64,000 nucleotides of DNA, taken from Arachidicoccus sp. BS20. GTDB taxonomy: Bacteria > Bacteroidota > Bacteroidia > Chitinophagales > Chitinophagaceae. The stretch lies in contig NZ_CP015971.1 in NCBI RefSeq assembly GCF_001659705.1, positions 806,001 through 870,000 of the forward strand, in the 5' to 3' direction. Below the pieces are notes generated by a model. It saw only the letters and a program-made list of their open reading frames with translations. It searched no databases and was not told where the DNA came from. The position numbers were made by a program, and so were the translations under genes. Positions 37,287-47,260 of the stretch are shown here, in pieces (the stretch's first letter is position 1; every line of letters begins with the position of its first letter).

Positions 37287-37634
37287 TTACTGTTTTTTTA
37301 TCAGTTGATATAAAATCACACCTAATCCCAAGCAAGTCATTATATAACTCCAATATTGAAAAGGAATAAAAAAAAGTCTATTCCGGTTGCCTTTCGCAAT
37401 TGTCACTTTATCGAATACGCGAGTTCCTTTACCTTCACTTTTTCTCTTATCGAAATATTTTGAGAATAGCATAATTACTAAAGCTGAGAACAAAAAAGAA
37501 ACGCCTAAAGGAATTAAATTTTCGCTATAAAAATTCTCATCTTTTGTAATGGAATCGCTAATGAAATTTGCGATTAGAGAATCTATAAACACGATAACAA
37601 AAACTAAAAAACCGTAGCCTGACCAAATAATCAT
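37287..37634 (-). CDS. small membrane protein between gltB and gltD
   Basis: The product has 115 residues and three hydrophobic stretches: FLVFVIVFIDSLIANFI, IPLGVSFLFSALVIMLF and WSYIMTCLGLGVILYQLI. A basic loop (FDKRKSEGKGTR) separates the last two. No family was recognised. Short intergenic gaps on both sides (about 37 and 41 bases) put it in the glt transcript. A role in nitrogen metabolism is suggested only by position. Confidence 0.7.
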   Translation of the reverse strand: MIIWSGYGFLVFVIVFIDSLIANFISDSITKDENFYSENLIPLGVSFLFSALVIMLFSKYFDKRKSEGKGTRVFDKVTIAKGNRNRLFFIPFQYWSYIMTCLGLGVILYQLIKKQ

Positions 37635-37675
37635 ATCATAGTTTTACTAAGTAAATTAAATGAATTTTCTATTTC

Positions 37676-40600
37676 TTACTTTTTAATTTTCACTTTCTCC
37701 CTCTGCTCTTCCAAAGCTTTCTTATAATCTCTCGGCATTACTTTAATAAAACTCTTCAGCTGACTATCCCAATCGCTTAAAATGAATTTCGCCACATTGC
37801 TTTCGGTGTAAGCAAAATGTTTTTCGAGCATATCTTTCAACGTGTTCAAATCTTCTTCATCCAATGTTTCAAGGTCAGCCATTTCATCGTTGAAATTTTG
37901 TTTGAATGAATTGTTTACGTCATACACAAACGCCATGCCACCACTCATGCCCGCGCCGAAGTTACGGCCTGTATTGCCGAGTATTACAGCAATTCCACCC
38001 GTCATGTATTCGCAGCCGTGGTCGCCAACGCCTTCGACAACTACCTTTGCCCCCGAATTTCTTACACAGAATCTTTCGCCCGCTTTACCGCGAATGTATG
38101 CCTCGCCCGAAGTCGCACCGATGAACGCCGTATTGCCGACAATGATGTTTTCTTCTGCAACAAATGTTGATTTCTTTGAAGGATAAACCACGAGTTTCGC
38201 TCCGCTCAAACCTTTCCCGAAATAATCGTTGGCATCCCCTTCGAGTTCGAGCGTAACACCTTTTGTATTGAATGCCGCAAAGCTCTGTCCCGCGCTGCCG
38301 TTGAATTTCAGATGAATGGTATCTTCGGGCAAACCTGCGTCTTTATAAATTTTGGTAATCTCGTTGGACAAAATTGTGCCCACCGTTCTGTCTGTATTTC
38401 TGATGTCAAATGTTGCAGAAATGCGTACTTGATTTTCCAATGCAGGCCGGGCAACTTCCAACAATTTCCAATCCAACACATTGTCCAGCAAATGGTCTTG
38501 CTGCTCGCTGTGATACAAGCCAACGCCTTCTTCCGCAGGCTCTTTGTATAAGATGGGCGAAAGGTCGAGTTTGGAAAATTTCCAATGCGTAATATTTTCT
38601 TTCTTTACCAAACAATCCACTTGTCCAATCATTTCATCCACCGTACGGAAGCCAAGCTCCGCCATTATTTCGCGCAAATCCTGCACTAAAAATTTGAAGA
38701 AATTTACCACATGGTCAGGGTCGCCCGTGAAGCGTTTACGCAATGTTTCATTTTGCGTAGCCACACCAACGGGACAAGTATTGAGATGACATTTGCGCAT
38801 CATAATACAGCCTTCCACAATCAGCGCAGCCGTTGCTACGCCCCATTCTTCCGCGCCAAGCAAAGCCGCAACCGCAATGTCCAAGCCTGTTTTCATTTGC
38901 CCGTCGGCTTGTAACACAACTCTGCTGCGCAATTTATTTTTAACCAAAGTTTGGTGCGTTTCTGCTACGCCAAGCTCCCAAGGCAAGCCCGCGTGTCTAA
39001 TAGAACTCATCGGCGAAGCGCCTGTGCCGCCGTCCCAGCCTGAAACCAAAATCACATCGGCTTTGGCTTTTGCCACGCCTGCGGCAATCGTACCGACTCC
39101 TGCTTTGGAAACCAATTTTACATTGATGCGTGCAGCGCGGTTGGCATTTTTTAAATCATAAATTAATTGCGCCAAATCTTCAATCGAATAAATATCGTGG
39201 TGCGGCGGCGGCGATATCAGACCCACGCCGGGCGTGGAATGCCGCGTGCGCCCGATCCATTCGTCCACCTTATGTCCGGGCAACTGTCCGCCTTCGCCAG
39301 GCTTCGCGCCCTGTGCCATTTTTATTTGTAATTCATCCGCTTCCGTGAGATAATGACTCGTAACGCCGAACCTTGCAGACGCGACTTGTTTAATTGCCGA
39401 ACGCATGGAATCGCCGTTCGGCAAAGGTTTGTAGCGAATCGGGTCTTCGCCGCCTTCGCCGGTATTGCTTTTCGCACCAAGTCTGTTCATCGCAATGGCA
39501 AGCGTAGTATGCGCTTCCCAGGAAATAGAACCAAAGCTCATGGCGCCGGTGGCGAAACGCTTGTAAATGTTTTCCGCCGCTTCCACTTCATCAATCGAAA
39601 TGGAGGGGCGATTGGGTTTTAATGCAAATAAACTTCTTAACGTAACTGCTTTTTCGCCTTGCTCGTTAATGAGCTTCGCGTATTTTTTATAAATAGCATA
39701 ATCATTCATTCTTGTTGAATACTGCAACAAATGAATGGTTTGCGGATTGAACAAATGCACTTCGCCCTTACGCAGCCATTGATAAATACCGCCTTCGGGC
39801 AACCTGTCCACCGGAATGGTTGATTTGCTGAACGCAAACCGGTGCTTATACAATGCTTCTTTTGCAATTTCGTCCAAGCCCAAACCTTCGATGCGCGAAG
39901 TTGCGCCCGTGAAATATCTATCAACTACCGTTTTGTTCAACCCGATGATTTCAAAGATTTGCGCGCCTTGGTAAGATTGCAAGGTTGAAATGCCCATCTT
40001 GGAAAAGACTTTCAGCAAGCCGTTACACACAGCTTTGATATAATTATTTTTCAGTTTATCAACGGACTCATCCGATTGGATTTTTCCTGTCAGTTTTAAG
40101 GAACGAATAGTCGATAAAGCTAAATAAGGATTAATCGCAGTAGCGCCAAAACCGATGAGACAGGCAAAATGATGCACTTCCCAAATGTCGCCGGCTTCCA
40201 CAACCAACGCCACTTTGCCGCGCAATTTTTTCCTGATTAAATGATGATGCACTGCAGAAACAGCCAGCAACGACGGAATAGCTGCGTGCCCGCTGTCAAT
40301 GGCGCGGTCGCTCAACACCAGCACCTGAAAACCGTCTTTAACGGCATCGGCGGCGTAGCGGCAAAGCCTTTCAATGCCGGCTTGCAGCGAGCCGTGTTTG
40401 CCGTCGGCAACGAAGTAGGTTTGCAATGTTTTTGCCTGAAAATTGCCGGTATCAATCGAGCGCAATTTTTCCAAATCTTTATTGTTCAAAATCGGATGTT
40501 TCAATCCTACGGTGTGGCAATATTCCGGTTCTTCTCTTAAAATATTTCCGGATGCACCAAGATAGGTTGCCAAAGACATAACCATCCTTTCACGAATCGG

Positions 40601-42202
40601 GTCAATCGGCGGGTTGGTAACTTGTGCAAACAACTGCTTGAAATACGACGACAAATGTTGCGGCTGGTTGCTCAACACAGCCAACGGCGTGTCCATGCCC
40701 ATCGCGCCAAGCGGCTCTTTTGCATCCACCGCCATTGGTGCAATAATGTTTGTAATATCTTCCTGAGAATAGCCGAACGCTTTTTGATATTTAAACACCT
40801 GTGCATCTTCCAAGTGCGTAAACATGATGCGCGGTTCGGATAATTCTTCCAGCTTGATTTTATATTTATTCAGCCATTCGCCGTAAGGCTTTTGCGAACA
40901 GATTTTTTGTTTCACTTCTTCATCGGAAATAATTCTTCCCTGCTCCATGTCCACGATAAACATTTTGCCCGGCTGCAATCTTCCGTTGTGAATAATGTTT
41001 TCGGGCGCAACAGGCAGTGCGCCTGTTTCCGAAGCCATAATTACGCGGTCATCATTCGTAAGGCAAAAACGCGACGGACGCAAACCGTTTCTATCAAGCG
41101 TGGCGCCGATGATTTTTCCGTCGGTAAAAGAAATGGTTGCAGGTCCGTCCCAAGGCTCCATGAGGCAAGCGTGATACTCGTAAAATGCTTTCTTCACAGG
41201 GTCCATCAAATCGTTATTGTCCCACGCTTCGGGAACCAGCATCATCATTACGTGCGGCAGCGAACGACCTGTGTGATACAAAAGTTCCGCAATATTGTCA
41301 AGACAAGCAGAATCCGATTGCTCGCCGGGAACAACCGGCAAAATCATATCGATTTCTTCATCGGTAAAATATTCGCTTACAAAATCGCCCTCGCTTGTTT
41401 TGAGCCAATTGAGATTGCCTTGCAATGTATTGATTTCGCCATTGTGCGCAAGAAAACGGAAAGGCTGCGCCAGCCTCCACGAAGGAAAAGTATTGGTGGC
41501 AAAACGCGAATGTACCAGCGCAAACGCAGACACCACGCGCCTGTTGCGCAAATCGGGGAAATACTCACGCACCTGCGCACTCGTTAACTGCCCTTTATAA
41601 ACTACAGTTTTAGTTGATAGCGATGCAATATAAAAATCCACCGCGCTCTTCTTCACGGTATTGCTGATGGTATGCGTTGCGTAATTGCGCAGCACAAACA
41701 ATTTGCGCTCAAATTCATCCACATTCGTGATATGGTCGGGACACGCAATGAATACGTGCTCCATTTCCGGTTCAACAGACAAAGCCACAGAACCGATATT
41801 AGTTGTATCAACCGGAACTTTCCTGTATGTAATGATTTCCAAGCCCAAACGTTCTGCCGCACGATGAAAAATTTCGCGGCATTCTTCGCGCAGGCGGATT
41901 TCATTCGGGAAAAACAAAACGCCTGTTGCATACCTGCCAAAACTTGGCAGATGCACGCCGAGCTTTAAACATTCTTCAAAGAAAAATTCGTGCGGAATCT
42001 GGAGCATAATGCCCGCGCCGTCGCCGGTATTCTGTTCAAAACCGCTCGCGCCGCGATGTTCCATATTTTCCAAAACCGTCAATGCATCGGCAATATTCTG
42101 GTGCGACTTTCGTCCTTTGATATTGGCTACAAAGCCCACGCCGCACGCATCGTGCTCAAACGCGCTGCTGTACAATCCTTGCTGTTCTTCTGTCTGAACC
42201 AT
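37676..42202 (-). CDS. gltB: glutamate synthase large subunit
   Basis: This 1508-residue enzyme converts glutamine and 2-oxoglutarate to two glutamates. The glutaminase domain starts after a short propeptide with Cys20 in DACGVGF. The central domain, the FMN-binding synthase domain (with KPGEGGQLPGHKV and the 3Fe-4S ligands in RKCHLNTCPVG) and the C-terminal beta-helix (GXGXG repeats) follow in the standard order. The ATG at 42202 is preferred over a GTG two codons upstream. The length is normal. Confidence 0.97.
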   Translation of the reverse strand: MVQTEEQQGLYSSAFEHDACGVGFVANIKGRKSHQNIADALTVLENMEHRGASGFEQNTGDGAGIMLQIPHEFFFEECLKLGVHLPSFGRYATGVLFFPNEIRLREECREIFHRAAERLGLEIITYRKVPVDTTNIGSVALSVEPEMEHVFIACPDHITNVDEFERKLFVLRNYATHTISNTVKKSAVDFYIASLSTKTVVYKGQLTSAQVREYFPDLRNRRVVSAFALVHSRFATNTFPSWRLAQPFRFLAHNGEINTLQGNLNWLKTSEGDFVSEYFTDEEIDMILPVVPGEQSDSACLDNIAELLYHTGRSLPHVMMMLVPEAWDNNDLMDPVKKAFYEYHACLMEPWDGPATISFTDGKIIGATLDRNGLRPSRFCLTNDDRVIMASETGALPVAPENIIHNGRLQPGKMFIVDMEQGRIISDEEVKQKICSQKPYGEWLNKYKIKLEELSEPRIMFTHLEDAQVFKYQKAFGYSQEDITNIIAPMAVDAKEPLGAMGMDTPLAVLSNQPQHLSSYFKQLFAQVTNPPIDPIRERMVMSLATYLGASGNILREEPEYCHTVGLKHPILNNKDLEKLRSIDTGNFQAKTLQTYFVADGKHGSLQAGIERLCRYAADAVKDGFQVLVLSDRAIDSGHAAIPSLLAVSAVHHHLIRKKLRGKVALVVEAGDIWEVHHFACLIGFGATAINPYLALSTIRSLKLTGKIQSDESVDKLKNNYIKAVCNGLLKVFSKMGISTLQSYQGAQIFEIIGLNKTVVDRYFTGATSRIEGLGLDEIAKEALYKHRFAFSKSTIPVDRLPEGGIYQWLRKGEVHLFNPQTIHLLQYSTRMNDYAIYKKYAKLINEQGEKAVTLRSLFALKPNRPSISIDEVEAAENIYKRFATGAMSFGSISWEAHTTLAIAMNRLGAKSNTGEGGEDPIRYKPLPNGDSMRSAIKQVASARFGVTSHYLTEADELQIKMAQGAKPGEGGQLPGHKVDEWIGRTRHSTPGVGLISPPPHHDIYSIEDLAQLIYDLKNANRAARINVKLVSKAGVGTIAAGVAKAKADVILVSGWDGGTGASPMSSIRHAGLPWELGVAETHQTLVKNKLRSRVVLQADGQMKTGLDIAVAALLGAEEWGVATAALIVEGCIMMRKCHLNTCPVGVATQNETLRKRFTGDPDHVVNFFKFLVQDLREIMAELGFRTVDEMIGQVDCLVKKENITHWKFSKLDLSPILYKEPAEEGVGLYHSEQQDHLLDNVLDWKLLEVARPALENQVRISATFDIRNTDRTVGTILSNEITKIYKDAGLPEDTIHLKFNGSAGQSFAAFNTKGVTLELEGDANDYFGKGLSGAKLVVYPSKKSTFVAEENIIVGNTAFIGATSGEAYIRGKAGERFCVRNSGAKVVVEGVGDHGCEYMTGGIAVILGNTGRNFGAGMSGGMAFVYDVNNSFKQNFNDEMADLETLDEEDLNTLKDMLEKHFAYTESNVAKFILSDWDSQLKSFIKVMPRDYKKALEEQREKVKIKK

Positions 42203-42517
42203 AATCACAAATCGAATGTTGAATAAATATTTTTCGTTCGTAAATAGCGGATGAAATTACAAATAAATCTGAAAATTAAATGGATAATCTGCAAATGATT
42301 GTGCAAAACCATTAAACTAATAAACGTTATTTTCAATTTAATTAAATAAAATATAACAAATTAGTTATTTCATAAAATAAATTTCAAAATAAAAAACTAA
42401 ATGGCACACAAATTGAATATTTGAAAACAAAATTATTTGGTTTAAAAGTTCATCTTCATTCATCATTTTTTTACCTTGCAAAACAGAATACGGTTTCGTA
42501 AAAATATCATACATACA
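42203..42517. other. A/T-rich intergenic region between gltB and NlpC/P60 genes
   Basis: This 315-base divergent gap is very A/T-rich. The only feature seen is TACCTTGC near 42472, a weak -7-like box for the plus-strand gene. No convincing riboswitch, hairpin or ORF was found. Confidence 0.4.
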
Positions 42518-43231
42518 ATGAGCATAGTACAATATTCATCTATTCATAAATTATCCCTCGTTCTTTTTTTCTCTTTGTCAATTCTGCTGTTTTCGTGCAG
42601 CTCGACTAAAAATATTTCCGCAGACAATAACAACCGTCGGCACAGCAATCCGCCGCATTTTCTCAACAGCATCGATGTTTCGCCGGGCGAAAAAACGGCT
42701 ACAAAATCTAAAAGCTATGGTTATGTGGAAAATCATAAAGCTACGACTACGTCAAATAGCATTTCGCCTGACAATGATGCGGCTTCGTTACAGGCGAAAT
42801 ATGCAACTATTCTCAACGTACCGCCAACGACTATTACCAATGTTCCGCTGATGGAAGAAATTGATAGCTGGTACGGTATTCCGTATCTGTATGGCGGAAA
42901 CAGCAAAGACGGTATTGACTGTTCTGCTTTCGCAAAAATGCTGCTGAAAGATATATACGATGAGCAAGTACCTCGCACTTCGGAAGAACAATATGAACAC
43001 AGTAAACGTATTGCTAAAAATGATTTGCGGGAAGGCGACCTTGTATTTTTTCATACTTCAAGAGGCGCGCGCATTACGCACGTGGGCGTGTATTTGCAGA
43101 ACAATAAATTTGTACACGCATCGTCCAGCGGCGTAATGATTAGCGACCTGAATGATGATTATTGGCAGAAAACATATAGAGGTGCAGGAAGGGTTTCGGA
43201 TGAGACAGACAATGATGATTCGGATAAATAA
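42518..43231 (+). CDS. NlpC/P60 family lipoprotein (peptidoglycan hydrolase)
   Basis: This 237-residue outer-envelope lipoprotein has the lipobox LLFS-Cys27. The C-terminal NlpC/P60 domain carries Cys135 in GIDCSAF and His188 in ITHVGVYL, with a third polar residue in VHASS. Such enzymes cut the D-Glu to diaminopimelate bond or related peptide bonds in the cell wall. The ATG at 42518 is chosen because it starts the signal peptide. It ends in a hairpin shared with the convergent beta-propeller gene. Confidence 0.92.
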   Translation: MSIVQYSSIHKLSLVLFFSLSILLFSCSSTKNISADNNNRRHSNPPHFLNSIDVSPGEKTATKSKSYGYVENHKATTTSNSISPDNDAASLQAKYATILNVPPTTITNVPLMEEIDSWYGIPYLYGGNSKDGIDCSAFAKMLLKDIYDEQVPRTSEEQYEHSKRIAKNDLREGDLVFFHTSRGARITHVGVYLQNNKFVHASSSGVMISDLNDDYWQKTYRGAGRVSDETDNDDSDK

Positions 43232-43265
43232 AAGCGCATAAAGTTTTTTCTTCACGCGCTTTTAT
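43228..43265. terminator. bidirectional terminator between NlpC/P60 and beta-propeller genes
   Basis: ATAAAAGCGC and GCGCTTTTAT form a perfect 10-bp stem. T-rich sequence follows on the plus strand and the mirrored A/T tract serves the minus strand. It overlaps the NlpC/P60 stop codon. Confidence 0.7.
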
Positions 43266-43272
43266 GTATTTT

Positions 43273-44367
43273 TTATCTTAAAAACACAACTTTATCGGGA
43301 AAAATATTTGCCCAAAATGTAAATGTCATCTTTCCGGTTTTATCAAAGCAATACACTTCCCCTGGACTTTGTCCGTCTTTTGCATCTGTTACATAAACAT
43401 TTCCATTGCTTTCATCGACATTGATACCATAAGGATACATCAGCGTTGTACCATCTGTTATGAAATTGACGAAATTATCGTGCAGGTTATTTGTATTTAA
43501 TGTAAATACAGGTTGATTTCCTGAACCATCCAAATAAAGTACATCGTTATAAATAGCCATTTTATCAGCGGTGGTTATGACAGACGATGAATCAGTTACT
43601 GTTTGAGTGGTTGCATCTATTTTATAAATCTTTGAGGGTGCTATTACTTTAGGGTTAGAAGGATTTGAATAGTCGGAATAGCCCCATACTAAAACATAAA
43701 CGTTGCCTTTGAAATCGGCTACAACCTTTTGAGGATTGATACCTACTTTAAGCCTTTTTGTTTCTTTCATTGTGTTTAAATCAACAATAGAAACAGTACT
43801 GTCCAATTGCGGATAAGTTGCTCCACCGGAACTGGCTACATACAATGTGTTTCCTACAACAGTCATTGTTTCAAGATTTGTTCCGGCTTTAATTGTATTG
43901 GTAATTGTCAAAGACGACGTGTCAATTACCGAAACAGTTCCATCCCATGCAGATACTAATATTTCGCCATTATAAGTAGCAAGGTTTCTTGGCTGCCAGC
44001 TATCTCCATCGGCTGCATTTATCTGCGCGAGCAATTTTGCAGTTCTTTTATCCATTACACTTACATAATTTGAACCATTTATAACTACATACAATTTATT
44101 TCCATAAATCAATTCGTCATTACCAAAATTTCCCAATTGAGTACTATTCACATTAGAATAAATGTCTGTAGTTGTATCTTTTGTGATAGAATCATAATAA
44201 GTAATGTATGTATTATTATGTCCTGATCCTTCATTCAATACATACAATCCGTCATTTAATGATTTGTACGTTTTGTCCGGCGTAGACGGCGAATCGTTTT
44301 TACTACAACCTACAATCAACAAGGTTGCACCCAAAGCCAATGTACATAAGTGTTTTGTGTGTTTCAT
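43273..44367 (-). CDS. YncE-like beta-propeller surface lipoprotein (BtuG-like, vitamin B12 uptake)
   Basis: The product has 364 residues with lipobox LIVG-Cys near residue 20. The rest is a repeating beta-propeller pattern (for example GDELIYGNKLYVVINGSNYVS-like blades and FNVYVTDAKDG-like ends). It lies 46 bases after the TonB-dependent receptor gene controlled by a cobalamin riboswitch. In Bacteroides, BtuG is a beta-propeller surface lipoprotein that binds B12 and sits beside BtuB. The position and fold support the same role here. The ATG at 44367 begins the lipoprotein signal. Confidence 0.75.
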   Translation of the reverse strand: MKHTKHLCTLALGATLLIVGCSKNDSPSTPDKTYKSLNDGLYVLNEGSGHNNTYITYYDSITKDTTTDIYSNVNSTQLGNFGNDELIYGNKLYVVINGSNYVSVMDKRTAKLLAQINAADGDSWQPRNLATYNGEILVSAWDGTVSVIDTSSLTITNTIKAGTNLETMTVVGNTLYVASSGGATYPQLDSTVSIVDLNTMKETKRLKVGINPQKVVADFKGNVYVLVWGYSDYSNPSNPKVIAPSKIYKIDATTQTVTDSSSVITTADKMAIYNDVLYLDGSGNQPVFTLNTNNLHDNFVNFITDGTTLMYPYGINVDESNGNVYVTDAKDGQSPGEVYCFDKTGKMTFTFWANIFPDKVVFLR

Positions 44368-44413
44368 CTTTGTTCTGTTTTTTATTTTTGAATAATGATT
44401 TGTATAAAAAATT

Positions 44414-46393
44414 TTAAATGTTCCAGTTAATACCAATCTTGAAATTTCTTCCCGGCATGGGATAATAACTTACTATCTGATATTGTTGATTGAATAAATT
44501 ATTCAGTTCCAAAGTCAATTTCCAAGCAGATTTCTTATTAATGAATTTGTATGAAAGCGTTACATCCTGCGCGTTCCATTTGGGCAAAAGCGCATCGGCG
44601 CTATTGTACACTGCATCGTATCTATTGCCCGAAAACAGCGCATTCCATGCAAATGAAAATGCTTTATAATCTGCCGACAAATTGAACGAAGCAAAATGCT
44701 TCGGCGTATAAGGAATCTTGTGTTTATACTCCGGCGATGCCGGGTCATTGTTCAATGATTGTTGTAGCGTATAGTTCGCATCGAAAGAGAAATGCCATTC
44801 TTCAATCGGTTCAAAATTCAACTTTGCCGTTAAATCCAAACCTTTAATAAAAGCCTTGCCTACATTCTGCATACTCCATTGCGAAATGTTTTGACGCGGC
44901 ATGGCAAGTATCATATCGTTGATACGATTATTATATCCATCAGCAATGAATAATATTGATTGTATAAAATTATTAAAGTTTTGTCGCCACGTAATTCCCA
45001 AATTATACTGCTTGGTATATTCCGGTTTCAGATTGGTGTTTCCTACTTGTGTGTAATACAAATCGTTGAAAGTAGGTATTCGGAAAATGTCTTTATAAAA
45101 CGCTCTTAACCTTAATGGAACATTTTTCGATGGCTGATAAATAAATTCTACCGTCGGGCTGAAATGGTGATAATTAGCGGGTTTTGAGCGATGTTCTACT
45201 TTGTTGTTTACTGTTGTACTTAATAAGTTCCCGGCAATTTGCAATTGCTCAAATGAAAATTTTACGTTTACATTATTTAGCAAAGTATATCTCGTAGGTG
45301 TTGCAAAGTCTTGTTGGTTGCTGTGCAAATTATCAATAAAAAAATCGGTTGCATACGCTGCTTTCATAAAAGAAAAAAGTTGAAAAGAGTATGCACCGCT
45401 CACATAAAATTCGCGTTGGTAGAAAATCATTTCCAATCTATGTTGCGCGTTTTGATAAGCCGTGTCCAAGTAATCGGTATAAGTGTAATTATATTTTCCA
45501 TTGAGCAATAATTCGCTTCGCGCTGATAACTTTTTTTTCCAAAAAGCCTGCGCGAAAAAATTATCGTCCCATTGGCGTTGTGTTCCTTGTCCGCTGTATA
45601 AAATAATAGCGCCGGGCAAGCCTCTTTGCGAATGATAATAATACGCATCAACATTCACAATATTGCTGTCATTAATGGCATATTGCAAATTATAAGCTGC
45701 ATGAAAATCGTGAATATCCGCATTTGTTCTTCTGCCCTTTTCCGTAACAGAACCGTTTTTATAAGTGAAGTTATATTCGCCGTTTGCCTTTTCCCACGCG
45801 GCATTCAGCGAACTCGCGAGTTTATTGTTGAACTTGTAATGAATAGTTGCAGCAGGATTGATTAAACCAAAAGAACCCGTGTTTAATGAAGCATTTAGTT
45901 TTATTTTTTCCGAATCATTATATAATGGTTTTATCGTTTTCAATTCCAAAACAGATGCATATGAAAATGCACGTGCAGGTTGCAAAATATTTGTCGGTTG
46001 TGCATTATACAAACTGATTTGTTCAACATTATCCAACGAAATTTTTCCCAAATCAATCTGCCCGTTTTGTGCATCGTTCAGCATAATTCCATCATAGCTC
46101 ACACCTGTGTGATTCGCGCCCAAACTGCGAACAGATATAGTTTTCAGTCCACCGATTCCGCCGTAATCTTTTACCTGAACACCCGAAAAATATTTGACTG
46201 CATCGGCAACAGTTGAACCGTTGATGTTTTGTAAATCATTTTGTTGCAGCGTTTGTACAGGTGTGATTGATTTTGTTGATAGTGGAATTATTTTGCCTTT
46301 TACTTCCACTTCTCTTAAATGATGCGCGGTATCTTCCTGTGCAAAAACGCACGATGAAATCAATAAAAATATAAAAGGTAAAATCTGCCGCAC
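44414..46393 (-). CDS. btuB: TonB-dependent vitamin B12 receptor (BtuB-like), GTG start
   Basis: This 659-residue outer-membrane receptor has a signal peptide ending ISSCVFAQ, then a plug domain with ADAVKYFSGVQVKDYGG and IGGLKTISVRSLG, and a long beta-barrel ending GRNFKIGINWNI. The start must be GTG 46393 or later, because a TAA lies directly upstream at 46399-46397. A cobalamin riboswitch at about 46505-46680 sits in its leader, so it should be repressed when B12 is plentiful. The next gene is a BtuG-like lipoprotein. Confidence 0.85.
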   Translation of the reverse strand: MRQILPFIFLLISSCVFAQEDTAHHLREVEVKGKIIPLSTKSITPVQTLQQNDLQNINGSTVADAVKYFSGVQVKDYGGIGGLKTISVRSLGANHTGVSYDGIMLNDAQNGQIDLGKISLDNVEQISLYNAQPTNILQPARAFSYASVLELKTIKPLYNDSEKIKLNASLNTGSFGLINPAATIHYKFNNKLASSLNAAWEKANGEYNFTYKNGSVTEKGRRTNADIHDFHAAYNLQYAINDSNIVNVDAYYYHSQRGLPGAIILYSGQGTQRQWDDNFFAQAFWKKKLSARSELLLNGKYNYTYTDYLDTAYQNAQHRLEMIFYQREFYVSGAYSFQLFSFMKAAYATDFFIDNLHSNQQDFATPTRYTLLNNVNVKFSFEQLQIAGNLLSTTVNNKVEHRSKPANYHHFSPTVEFIYQPSKNVPLRLRAFYKDIFRIPTFNDLYYTQVGNTNLKPEYTKQYNLGITWRQNFNNFIQSILFIADGYNNRINDMILAMPRQNISQWSMQNVGKAFIKGLDLTAKLNFEPIEEWHFSFDANYTLQQSLNNDPASPEYKHKIPYTPKHFASFNLSADYKAFSFAWNALFSGNRYDAVYNSADALLPKWNAQDVTLSYKFINKKSAWKLTLELNNLFNQQYQIVSYYPMPGRNFKIGINWNI

Positions 46394-46504
46394 GCCTTAT
46401 AAATAGCGGCTTCGAGAAGAAAATAGCAAAGCTGAACAAGACACAGCAAAATAGTTGCACGTCAAAATTCGTTCTTCAACTTTTCGTCCCGAAAGCCAAT
46501 GAAA

Positions 46505-46680
46505 TAATATGTGATAAAGGCAGGTCTTCCGGCTTGAAGCATTGTTGAAACCTTCCCATTTCTTACAACGAAACAGTGGTAATCTTCAACAACTTGTTTT
46601 ATAAAAACTGCTTGTTACGGCTACGGGGATAGCGTTGGAATTTACACCAATCTTCCCTTTTAATTTTGTGTAAACAAAAA
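46505..46680 (-). promoter_or_regulatory. cobalamin riboswitch
   Basis: On the minus strand the leader reads GGGAAGATTGGTG near its 5' end, then TACCACTG, and the conserved B12 box AAGCCGGAAGACCTGCC at 46535-46519. These are the hallmarks of the adenosylcobalamin riboswitch. The element ends about 115 bases before the btuB-like GTG. Boundaries are approximate. Confidence 0.9.
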
Positions 46681-46708
46681 CCTTAATCGAGCGCGAAGAT
46701 AAAAGAAA

Positions 46709-47179
46709 TTATTTGTGATAAATACTATTCTTCACAACATCGGGTAAGAAAGAACTCGCATCGCCGCCATTACGGATAACATCTCGCACAAGTGTTGATG
46801 CAACAGAAGAATATTGCGGCAAACAAGTAAGGAAAATAGTTTCAATGGAATTATCCAAACTGCGGTTCATATCAGCAATGGTTTTTTCATATTCAAAATC
46901 ACTCACAAAACGAATGCCGCGAAGAATATACTGCGCACCTGTTTTTTTACAAAAATCAACTGTCAAACCCTCATAAACAGCGGCTTCCACGCGATTATCA
47001 TTTTTATAAATCTCTTTAATCCATTGCAGGCGTTGCTCATCAGAATACATAGGAATTTTGCTGGCATTCGTGCCTATGCCGATAATTATTTTATCGAATA
47101 GATTCAATGAGCGGTTTACAATATCCACGTGTCCCAAAGTAATCGGGTCGAAGGTTCCGGGAAATAAAGCGATGCGCAT
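46709..47179 (-). CDS. coaD: phosphopantetheine adenylyltransferase
   Basis: This 156-residue cytoplasmic enzyme transfers AMP to 4'-phosphopantetheine, the fourth step of coenzyme A synthesis. The nucleotidyltransferase motif GTFDPITLGH is at residues 8-17, and the C-terminal YSSVASTLVRD is typical. It lies downstream of pyrB on the same strand. Confidence 0.97.
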   Translation of the reverse strand: MRIALFPGTFDPITLGHVDIVNRSLNLFDKIIIGIGTNASKIPMYSDEQRLQWIKEIYKNDNRVEAAVYEGLTVDFCKKTGAQYILRGIRFVSDFEYEKTIADMNRSLDNSIETIFLTCLPQYSSVASTLVRDVIRNGGDASSFLPDVVKNSIYHK

Positions 47180-47260
47180 TTAATTAAAAATTAGTAATTA
47201 AAAATTAATAATTGTTGTGTGTTCAATCCCAACAATCTTTTCAATCTTTCAAATCAAGGT

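Noticed and set aside
40892-41587. 231-codon plus-strand frame opposite gltB
   Set aside because: It is a shadow of the gltB coding sequence with an abnormal His/Arg-rich composition.
42203-42517. Riboswitch before gltB or the NlpC/P60 gene
   Set aside because: The gap is A/T-rich without conserved motifs or stable hairpins.
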